Origin: ANME-2 cluster archaeon | GTDB taxonomy: Archaea > Halobacteriota > Methanosarcinia > Methanosarcinales > Methanogasteraceae | NCBI GenBank assembly: GCA_003601535.1 | Contig: PIXW01000187.1 | Coordinates: forward strand, 1 to 5,809 | Reading direction: 5' to 3' | DNA length: 5,809 bases | Part shown: positions 1-4,851 of the stretch, piece after piece | How the letters are laid out: each line of letters starts with the position of its first letter | Numbering within the stretch: the stretch's first letter is position 1 | Made by a program: the position numbers and the translations under genes | Notes under the pieces: model-generated | The model's database searches: none | Seen by the model: the letters and a program-made list of their open reading frames with translations, nothing else | What the model was told of the DNA's origin: nothing

Positions 1-43
1 AAATCGCCTTCAGTCGCTCATCAGAGAGCCATCTCTTTTTCAT
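1..43 (-). CDS. Possible 5' end of a divergent gene (partial, unidentified)
   Basis: Read on the minus strand, an ATG at 43-41 opens a frame that runs without a stop off the left edge of the window, giving MKKRWLSDERLKAI. A GTGAT element at 57-53 (minus strand) could act as a Shine-Dalgarno site, 9 nt before the ATG. The same frame is open further upstream, back to a GTG at 133, so the true start is uncertain and a longer form would overlap the start of the kinase-like gene. Only 14 residues are visible and the family is not recognisable. If real, the gene is divergent from the kinase-like gene, with control elements for both in 44-125. The call rests only on an open frame and a plausible start. 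Confidence 0.3.
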   Translation of the reverse strand, partial: MKKRWLSDERLKAI

Positions 44-112
44 GCCGTTGGCATCACATACCAGTCCGATAGGTATAATTAGATTGAACCAGTACTTGTA
101 AACAAATATGTC

Positions 113-120
113 AAGGTGAT
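113..120 (+). promoter_or_regulatory. Shine-Dalgarno site of the kinase-like gene
   Basis: AAGGTGAT matches the GGTGAT part of the sequence complementary to archaeal 16S rRNA 3' ends, and ends 5 nt before the ATG at 126. It supports that ATG as the start, so this gene is probably translated from a leadered mRNA. A weak TATA-like stretch (TATAATT, 74-80) lies about 50 nt upstream of the ATG and could supply the promoter. Confidence 0.7.
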
Positions 121-125
121 AATCG

Positions 126-1043
126 ATGTACACTATCCCACGCACAGGACTGATACTGATACTCATTGGAACGATGGCTATTGCGGTTGCGAGCACCATC
201 CTTTTATCAGACGCGATGCTGCTGCTCGGAATATGGCTGATCACACTGATTCTGCTCGGATATGCCGGATATAACATGCAAAAGCGCACGCCGGATGAAG
301 AAGTTGAACTGGAACGTGCATCAGAACGCATCAATGAACTGGTTACCGAAAATAGCGAATTGAAACAGGTAGACCTGGATAAAAATGAGTTCTTTGCCAG
401 AACCGTAGAAGAGCTGCGCATTCCATTGACATCGATCGATGGGCATGTTGAACTCCTCCGGGATCAGCATCTCGGCAGGATAACAAAGCAGCAAAAAGAT
501 AGTCTGGATGCTATAAATCATGAAATCGACCGTATCACACGGATGATCATCGATATCATCGAACTTACCAATCTCGAAACCGGGAACATCTCATTAAAGA
601 AGGAAAGAATATCATTCAGCGACATCATCGATAATGTAACCGAATATATGCAGCCGACAACCGAGCTCAAAGGAATCCGGTTGGTTAAAGAGATATCGCC
701 GGATCTTCCTGTGATTCTTGGCGACCCGGAGCGGTTGACCCATGCATTTACAAATATCATTAGTAATGCAATAAAATTCACATCGGATGGCAGTATCTCC
801 ATAACCGCCGATGCCAGAGACCACGAACTGCTCGTATCGGTTTCGGATACCGGTACCGGTATTCCTGATGATGCGATCGATAAGATATTTGATCGGTTCT
901 ACAAGGTGGATGCCGCATCGAATGGAACCGGTCTCGGGCTCTCGACAGCAAAGGCGATCGTCGAACTGCATGGCGGAAGAATCTGGGCAGAGAGCAAGAA
1001 GGGAGAGGGTAGCACTGTCCGGTTCACGGTCCCTGTCTCATAA
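126..1043 (+). CDS. Membrane-bound histidine-kinase-like protein lacking the phosphoacceptor histidine
   Basis: 305 residues. Two hydrophobic segments (about 7-28 and 30-49) form a membrane hairpin with almost no external loop, so no extracellular sensor domain is visible. A charged, probably coiled-coil linker (about 56-88) leads to a DHp-like region (about 88-150), then a HATPase_c domain (about 195-304). The ATP-binding motifs are all present: N box around N210/N214, G1 box DTGTGIP (241-247), F box FDRFYK (255-260) and G2 box GTGLGLS (267-273). The H box reads FFARTVEELRIPL (89-101): aligned with the usual F-x-A-x-x-S-H-E-L-R-x-P-L, position 95 is Glu (codon GAA, 408-410) where His is expected. 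The protein probably still binds ATP but should not autophosphorylate in the standard way. It may be an allosteric or scaffold-type partner of another kinase, or a phosphatase-type regulator; this is inference. No response regulator lies next to it. The start is fixed by a strong Shine-Dalgarno site. topA follows after 33 bp on the same strand. Confidence 0.9.
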   Translation: MYTIPRTGLILILIGTMAIAVASTILLSDAMLLLGIWLITLILLGYAGYNMQKRTPDEEVELERASERINELVTENSELKQVDLDKNEFFARTVEELRIPLTSIDGHVELLRDQHLGRITKQQKDSLDAINHEIDRITRMIIDIIELTNLETGNISLKKERISFSDIIDNVTEYMQPTTELKGIRLVKEISPDLPVILGDPERLTHAFTNIISNAIKFTSDGSISITADARDHELLVSVSDTGTGIPDDAIDKIFDRFYKVDAASNGTGLGLSTAKAIVELHGGRIWAESKKGEGSTVRFTVPVS

Positions 1044-1046
1044 CAC

Positions 1047-1054
1047 ATATATAT
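1047..1054 (+). promoter_or_regulatory. TATA-box-like element of topA
   Basis: ATATATAT lies in the 33-bp gap after the kinase-like gene, its centre about 26 nt upstream of the topA ATG. That is the usual distance from an archaeal TATA box to the transcription start. No GGTGA-like site precedes the ATG. Together this suggests a leaderless topA transcript starting at or near its ATG, so topA need not depend on read-through from the upstream gene. Based on position and sequence only. Confidence 0.55.
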
Positions 1055-1076
1055 CACATATCCACAACATGGCATC

Positions 1077-3608
1077 ATGCACCTGATTATCACAGAGAAA
1101 CACAATACTGCAAAAAGGATTGCAGGTATACTATTCGGAGGAACTGCAAAGATGGTTAGGGTAAATGGAGTTAATACCTACGAATCAGGAGACAACGTGG
1201 TGATCGGGCTCAGCGGACATGTGGTTGGTCTTGATTTCCCTGCTGAGTACAATAGCTGGCAGAAGACAGATGCACGTGATCTTATTCATGCTGATATCAT
1301 AACAGTTCCTGACAAAAGGAATAGCAAGATCGTATCGGCACTGAGAACACTCGGAAAAAAATCTGATACCGTAACGATAGCGACCGATTATGATAGAGAA
1401 GGGGAGTTGATCGGTGTAGAGGCTTTGAATATAATAAAAAAGGCAAATCCTGGGATTAAAGCAAAAAGAGCTCGGTACAGCGCGATCACGGCATCCGAGA
1501 TCAAGAATGCGTTTAAAAATCTCGGTCCGATAGATTTCAATCTTGCGGCGGCAGGAGAGTCACGCCAGATCATCGATCTGATATGGGGTGCTGCACTGAC
1601 CAGATATCTCTCGGTTACATCAAAGCGACTTGGAAAGCGATTTTTATCTGCAGGCAGAGTCCAATCGCCAACACTCGCATTGATCGTGGATCGGGAGAAG
1701 GAGAGGGATGCATTCGTTCCGAAACCATACTGGGAACTGTATGCCCTCCACCAGGAAGGATTTACGTCAAAGCACAGAAAGGCTCGTTTCTGGGATAAGG
1801 AGGAATTGGACCAGCTATTCTCGAGAATCAAGGATGCAAAGTCCGGAACGGTTTCGGATGTAAAGAGAGGAGAACGTACAGAGAAACCTCCGACGCCGTT
1901 TAATACAACCGAATTCATCAGAGAAGCGAGCAGAATTGGAACCAGCCCTGCAAATGCGATGCGGATTGCAGAAAATCTGTATTCGAATGGATTTATATCC
2001 TATCCTCGAACTGACAATACCGTTTATCCAGAGAGTATTGACCTGAAATCTCTTGTATCGATGTTTCTTAAAAGTGAATTCAAAGAATACGCATCAAAAT
2101 TGCTAAAAACACCACTTAAACCAACTGCTGGAAAGAAGGAAACGACAGATCACCCACCGATACATCCGGTATCGCTCGCGAAGAGAAAACAACTGAAAGA
2201 TGATGAATGGAAGATTTATGAACTGGTTGTCCGGAGATTCTTTGCCACGTTCGCAGATGCTTCCGTATGGAAGACGCTCAGGGTCACAATCGATATAAAA
2301 GGCGAGGATTTTGTAGCAAACGGAGCGGTATTGATCGAACCAGGGTGGAGATACTACTACCCATATCACGAATCAGAGGATCGCATACTGCCGGATCTGG
2401 AGGTTGGGCAGGTACTGGGCATAACGAAGTTCAATATCGAGAGCAAGACCACGAAACCACCAGCAAGGTACGGTCAGGCAAGATTGATCAAGGTGATGGA
2501 GAATCTCGGGCTCGGAACCAAATCAACCCGCCATGAGATCATCCAGAAATTGTACAACCGGGCTTATGTTCACGGAACTCCGATCCAGCCAACAAAAACT
2601 GCTTATTCGGTAGTTGACACGCTGGAGAAGTACGCTAAAATGGTTGTAGTGCCTGACATGACAAGCAAACTCGAAAAAGATATGTCTGACATAGCAGATG
2701 GAAAAATAAAAGAAGAAGAGGTGGTAAAAGAATCAAAAGATATGCTCGACTCCATCTTTGATGATCTGGTAAAAAATAAGGAGAAGATCGCGGGTGATCT
2801 GCGGGACGGGCTGTACACCGACACCGTAGTCGGACCCTGCCCAGAGTGCGGCTCTGATATGGTGGTGCGCCCATCACGGTTCGGCATGTTCATCGGATGC
2901 ACCAACTATCCTGACTGCGAGTTCACGCTCTCGATTCCATCCTCGAAGTACGGAATGGTGGTTGTAACCGACAAAGTCTGCGAGGAGCACAATCTGCACC
3001 ACTTAATGATTGCAAGATCCGGAAAACGCCCAATCGAGATCGGGTGTCCGTACTGTAATTATCTCAAGTGGGAGGCAGCCGAAAAATCTGGAAACGATCC
3101 GGTCGTAGGACCCTGCCCCGAATGCAGATCCGATCTCGTTGTCAAGATATCGAGAAGCGGCGGCAGATTTATCAAATGCACAAACCCTGACCAGAACTGC
3201 AAGTTCACGCTCCCACTCCCGCCGCCGCGATACGGGGAGCTGGTCATAACCGACACGATCTGCGAGAAGCACGGGTTACATCATGTCTCTGTTGTGAAAG
3301 AAGGAGCCCGTCCATGGGAGATCGGATGCCCGTATTGCAGCTACATCGAGTTGCAGAAGAATCAGAAAGAGAAAAAAGCTAATAAAACGAATAGAAAGAC
3401 CGGTGTTAAGAAAACATCTGCCGGGAAGTTAACCGGCATCGCAGGAATAGGAGAAGCGATAGCAAAGCAGCTACAATCTGCCGGCATAAAGACACCGGAC
3501 GATCTGGCTGCTGCCGATGCCGAAGAATTATCCGGTAAACTGACCAGGATCAGTAAGAAGAGGATTATGGGATGGCAAAATGCGATTCAGTCCCAGACAT
3601 CCTCGTAA
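1077..3608 (+). CDS. topA: DNA topoisomerase I (type IA), archaeal form
   Basis: 843 residues. Type IA topoisomerases cut one DNA strand through a 5'-phosphotyrosine link, pass the other strand and reseal, relaxing negative supercoils. The N-terminal Toprim domain starts at MHLIITEKHNTAKR (E7) and carries the metal-binding DYDREGE motif at 104-110. The active-site motif FISYPRTDNT (306-315) gives catalytic Y309 and the adjacent R311. Further family motifs are SAGRVQSPTL (191-200), TTDHPPIHP (356-364) and GLGTKSTRHEII (478-489). The tail holds two copies of a paired zinc-finger module. Copy 1 has C588, C591, C608, C614 and then C635, H638, C657, C660. Copy 2 has C680, C683, C701, C708 and then C729, H732, C751, C754. 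A Lys-rich linker (about 760-783) follows, then a helix-hairpin-helix domain (about 784-840, core GIAGIGEAIAKQL), probably for extra DNA binding. The ATG at 1077 places the first conserved strand at the N-terminus, as is usual. There is no Shine-Dalgarno site, but a TATA-like box is well placed. The last 22 bp overlap the end of the convergent gene. Confidence 0.97.
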   Translation: MHLIITEKHNTAKRIAGILFGGTAKMVRVNGVNTYESGDNVVIGLSGHVVGLDFPAEYNSWQKTDARDLIHADIITVPDKRNSKIVSALRTLGKKSDTVTIATDYDREGELIGVEALNIIKKANPGIKAKRARYSAITASEIKNAFKNLGPIDFNLAAAGESRQIIDLIWGAALTRYLSVTSKRLGKRFLSAGRVQSPTLALIVDREKERDAFVPKPYWELYALHQEGFTSKHRKARFWDKEELDQLFSRIKDAKSGTVSDVKRGERTEKPPTPFNTTEFIREASRIGTSPANAMRIAENLYSNGFISYPRTDNTVYPESIDLKSLVSMFLKSEFKEYASKLLKTPLKPTAGKKETTDHPPIHPVSLAKRKQLKDDEWKIYELVVRRFFATFADASVWKTLRVTIDIKGEDFVANGAVLIEPGWRYYYPYHESEDRILPDLEVGQVLGITKFNIESKTTKPPARYGQARLIKVMENLGLGTKSTRHEIIQKLYNRAYVHGTPIQPTKTAYSVVDTLEKYAKMVVVPDMTSKLEKDMSDIADGKIKEEEVVKESKDMLDSIFDDLVKNKEKIAGDLRDGLYTDTVVGPCPECGSDMVVRPSRFGMFIGCTNYPDCEFTLSIPSSKYGMVVVTDKVCEEHNLHHLMIARSGKRPIEIGCPYCNYLKWEAAEKSGNDPVVGPCPECRSDLVVKISRSGGRFIKCTNPDQNCKFTLPLPPPRYGELVITDTICEKHGLHHVSVVKEGARPWEIGCPYCSYIELQKNQKEKKANKTNRKTGVKKTSAGKLTGIAGIGEAIAKQLQSAGIKTPDDLAAADAEELSGKLTRISKKRIMGWQNAIQSQTSS
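2826..3347 (+). repeat. Tandem duplication of a zinc-finger module inside topA
   Basis: Codons for residues about 584-662 and 676-756 encode two homologous units. Each begins VVGPCPEC and ends EIGCPYC(N/S)Y, with matching Cys/His positions offset by 92-94 residues. By eye, somewhat more than half of the aligned residues are identical. At DNA level the openings are clearly related (around 2826-2847 and 3102-3123), but third positions and the middles have diverged, so the duplication is not recent. Confidence 0.85.
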
Positions 3609-4018
3609 AATATATTTGGCGTCCTGTTGATATTCCAGCATGTTCTTGGCGATCCATCAGGTGTATCCACGACCAGTTTCTCGATCGTCATGCCAAAATC
3701 ATGTGAGTTATGGAAATAGTACCCGTCATTGTAGTATGAAACGTTTTTCGCGATCACGACCGCCTCGTTATAGTCCAGTTTCTCTATCGTAACGTTGTCA
3801 AATGACGTGAACCGCGCCTCGATCTCAGGCACCACATTTGCACTGCCCAGAGCCCAGATATAAACCTTTGCAAGAAAATCGAGATCATAATTGAGTGTGA
3901 ATATCGCATCCGCGCCCTGAAACTGCATGGTCGTCTGGGTGACGTGCACGCAGTCTGCCGATGCCAGAGGCATGGTCAGTGCCAGAAGCACAAGCAGTAT
4001 CGATATCAGCCGTTTCAT
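3587..4018 (-). CDS. Small secreted protein of unknown function
   Basis: 143 residues from the ATG at 4018-4016. The N-terminus is a clear Sec signal peptide: MKR, a hydrophobic stretch (about 4-18), and a likely AxA cut site at A19-S-A21 before D22. The mature part is rich in aromatic residues and predicted beta strand. It has two cysteines (C23, C127) that could form a disulfide, and three N-glycosylation sequons (N75, N92, N131), which fits an extracellular archaeal protein. Motifs that may be conserved include NYDLDFLAK (43-51), GSANVVPEIEARF (58-70) and YYFHNSHDFGM (100-110). I do not recognise a named family. An upstream in-frame ATG at 4123 would add 35 residues ahead of the signal peptide and overlap the preceding gene, so it is rejected. 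There is no Shine-Dalgarno site; a TATA-like box lies about 30 nt upstream. The gene is co-oriented with the CbiG_C gene 73 bp upstream and convergent with topA, overlapping it by 22 bp. Confidence 0.82.
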   Translation of the reverse strand: MKRLISILLVLLALTMPLASADCVHVTQTTMQFQGADAIFTLNYDLDFLAKVYIWALGSANVVPEIEARFTSFDNVTIEKLDYNEAVVIAKNVSYYNDGYYFHNSHDFGMTIEKLVVDTPDGSPRTCWNINRTPNIFYEDVWD

Positions 4019-4043
4019 CTGATGATTGGTCTGTTCTGTTAAG

Positions 4044-4051
4044 AGATATAG
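4044..4051 (-). promoter_or_regulatory. TATA-box-like element of the small secreted protein gene
   Basis: On the minus strand CTATATCT lies about 30 nt upstream of the ATG at 4018, and no Shine-Dalgarno site precedes that ATG. The spacing suggests a leaderless or very short-leader transcript starting within a few bases of the start codon. Confidence 0.4.
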
Positions 4052-4060
4052 TTTTCGTGC

Positions 4061-4087
4061 GTGATCGGCTCTGGGACAGAGGATCAC
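4061..4087 (-). terminator. Hairpin just after the CbiG_C gene; possible terminator or RNA-processing stem
   Basis: The outer arms GTGATC (4061-4066) and GATCAC (4082-4087) and the inner arms CTCTG (4069-4073) and CAGAG (4077-4081) are perfect complements. Together they make an 11-bp stem with a 2-nt GG bulge on one side (4067-4068) and a 3-nt loop. It begins 4 nt beyond the stop codon of the CbiG_C gene and lies upstream of the TATA-like box of the next gene. No U-run follows it on the minus strand, so it is not a classic intrinsic terminator. It could be an RNA 3'-end stem or a protein-binding palindrome. The pairing is certain; the role is inference. Confidence 0.45.
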
Positions 4088-4091
4088 ATAA

Positions 4092-4466
4092 TCACCGTGC
4101 AATTGCGATGGTGACCCGTCCATATCTTCTCTTTTCCAGTATCAAATCCTTCTTTTCGGAGAGCGCAAGTGCACACGGCTCTGCCACGCCAACGAGATTG
4201 AATCTGCTCGCCGCAGACGGAGAGGGTGGCGTGCATGTATTGATCGTCTCGTCATCCAGAAACACGATCTCGCGTCCCAGTATTCTTACCGCATCCCTGA
4301 TGCCGGTCTCGTTCTCTTTGAGCCGTGACGATGCGATCATCCGTACACGATCGAAATCGACGCCTGCATCACGAAGCGCGGATCTGATTGCATCACACAC
4401 CTCCTGACAGGTGACCCCGCGTCTCGCCCCTATTCCGATGATCATGTTGGCTCTCTTGGTGTTCAT
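4092..4466 (-). CDS. CbiG C-terminal domain / CobE-like protein, cobamide biosynthesis
   Basis: 124 residues, essentially one domain of the CbiG_C (CobE/GbiG) type. Family-like features in order are the opening strand with the glycine/arginine motif IIGIGARRG (9-17), a helix QEVCDAIRSAL (21-31), MIASSRLKENETG (43-55), LGREIVFLD (63-71), NLVGVAEPCAL (90-100) and the closing ILEKRRYGRVTIAIAR (109-124). In full-length CbiG, the cobalt-precorrin-5A hydrolase of the anaerobic cobalamin pathway, this domain follows the N-terminal part; here it stands alone at the length of CobE. It probably acts in the cytoplasm in corrin-ring synthesis, or has a CobE-like accessory role. No other cobalamin genes are in the window, so the N-terminal part may be encoded elsewhere or be absent. 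The ATG at 4466 is the first possible start because an in-frame stop lies 4 nt upstream. Met8 (4445) is an alternative that begins right at the conserved strand, and it would suit a TATA-like TTATAG at 4488-4483 better. No Shine-Dalgarno site is seen. Confidence 0.87.
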   Translation of the reverse strand: MNTKRANMIIGIGARRGVTCQEVCDAIRSALRDAGVDFDRVRMIASSRLKENETGIRDAVRILGREIVFLDDETINTCTPPSPSAASRFNLVGVAEPCALALSEKKDLILEKRRYGRVTIAIAR

Positions 4467-4487
4467 GGATTAAGATATGAAACTATA

Positions 4488-4583
4488 ACATCCGATCATT
4501 GCTTGTCTGCCAGTTCCGGATGATAGAATGGAACATGGTTGACACCTCGTTTGTGGATTCATAACAAAATGCCAATCGGATGT
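4488..4583. repeat. 9-bp inverted repeat with a third related copy (CGGATG motif)
   Basis: ACATCCGAT (4488-4496) and ATCGGATGT (4575-4583) are exact reverse complements 78 bp apart. CGGATG also occurs at 4517-4522. The first copy sits about 20 nt upstream of the CbiG_C start, where a regulator could affect that promoter. A role as paired binding sites is only a suggestion; repeats this short can arise by chance. Confidence 0.35.
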
Positions 4584-4658
4584 AGTTTATTGATTCTATT
4601 GTATTGTTTCCTTAAGCTAGTGGCATTGCGAATGCACACCATCTCTGACGCAACAACG

Positions 4659-4668
4659 TATATATCTA
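4659..4668 (+). promoter_or_regulatory. Candidate TATA box upstream of the vWA gene
   Basis: GTATATATCT is one of the best TATA-like matches in the intergenic region. Transcription would start about 4690, giving the vWA mRNA a leader of roughly 160 nt. It also lies about 29 nt before the ATG of the doubtful small ORF at 4693. A second AT-rich candidate (4682-4695) would give a leader of about 135-140 nt. Which is used cannot be told from sequence. Confidence 0.4.
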
Positions 4669-4692
4669 TTGAGAGACAAGTTAGTATATTAT

Positions 4693-4836
4693 ATGTGGGG
4701 CAGCTGGGTTAAGATCCATATTACGGATTCTGATTGGCACAATGGTGTTTGCACCGTATACACCTGCCCGCGCGTATCAATCACAAATCCACTGGATTTG
4801 GATGTGTTATGCCAATACGATGTTATTGGCAATTAA
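4693..4836 (+). CDS. Doubtful 47-residue ORF ahead of the vWA gene
   Basis: An ATG at 4693 opens 47 codons (starting MWGSWVKIHITDSDWHNG) and ends at a TAA at 4834-4836, 15 nt before the vWA start. The product has three cysteines, no signal peptide and no membrane segment, and resembles no family I know. In its favour, a TATA-like box lies about 29 nt upstream, suiting a leaderless transcript, and the gene placement is tight. Against it, an open run of this length is not rare by chance, there is no Shine-Dalgarno site, and its 3' end coincides with a hairpin that may be the real signal. Confidence 0.2.
   Translation: MWGSWVKIHITDSDWHNGVCTVYTCPRVSITNPLDLDVLCQYDVIGN
4810..4831 (+). promoter_or_regulatory. 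Hairpin in the vWA gene leader
   Basis: TGCCAATA (4810-4817) and TATTGGCA (4824-4831) form a perfect 8-bp stem with a 6-nt loop CGATGT, ending 20 nt before the vWA ATG. In the mRNA it would lie just ahead of the GGGGG ribosome-binding stretch and could modulate initiation or protect the 5' region; as DNA it could be an operator. The left half, ATGCCAATACGATGT (4809-4823), is repeated with two mismatches at 4569-4583. Confidence 0.45.
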
Positions 4837-4840
4837 AATA

Positions 4841-4845
4841 GGGGG
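4841..4845 (+). promoter_or_regulatory. Possible ribosome binding site of the vWA gene
   Basis: A GGGGG run lies 6 nt before the ATG at 4852. It is not a canonical GGAGGTGA but can pair with the CCUCC of 16S rRNA using a G-U pair. Its position supports the chosen start. Confidence 0.4.
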
Positions 4846-4851
4846 AATAAC

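Larger units (their letters stand above)
4467..4851. other. 385-bp divergent intergenic region
   Basis: This lies between the minus-strand CbiG_C gene and the plus-strand vWA gene and should hold both promoters. TATA-like elements for the plus strand are GTATATATCT (4659-4668) and TAGTATATTATATG (4682-4695). Several short repeats are present: ACATCCGAT (4488-4496) and its perfect complement ATCGGATGT (4575-4583), with a further CGGATG at 4517-4522. There is also a 13-bp stem-loop palindrome (GCATT-GCG-AATGC, 4623-4635), and a hairpin close to the vWA start codon. A 47-codon ORF at 4693-4836 is possible but weak. I see no tRNA, transposon end or CRISPR repeat. Confidence 0.6.

Noticed and set aside
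847..862. Perfect 16-bp palindrome ATACCGGTACCGGTAT
   Set aside because: It encodes the G1 box (DTGTGIP) of the kinase-like protein; the Gly-Thr codon repetition explains it well enough without a binding-site role.
1388..1918. Minus-strand open frame of 176 codons
   Set aside because: It lies wholly within topA, antisense to the Toprim and active-site regions, whose protein identity is unmistakable; its translation shows no family features.
4019..4123. Longer N-terminus for the small secreted protein from an upstream ATG
   Set aside because: It would place 35 mostly polar residues ahead of a textbook signal peptide, overlap the CbiG_C gene by 32 bp and include the hairpin and TATA-like box.
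3961..4407. Plus-strand open frame of 148 codons
   Set aside because: It is antisense to the CbiG_C gene and to the signal peptide of the secreted protein gene, both with clear coding signals on the minus strand.
4623..4635. Short palindrome GCATT-GCG-AATGC
   Set aside because: A 5-bp stem is too short to support a separate regulatory call; it is only mentioned in the intergenic description.
4467..4851. Possible cobalamin riboswitch or other structured RNA near the CbiG_C gene
   Set aside because: No recognisable B12-box-like element was seen, and the likely transcription start is too close to the CbiG_C start codon to leave room for a riboswitch leader.
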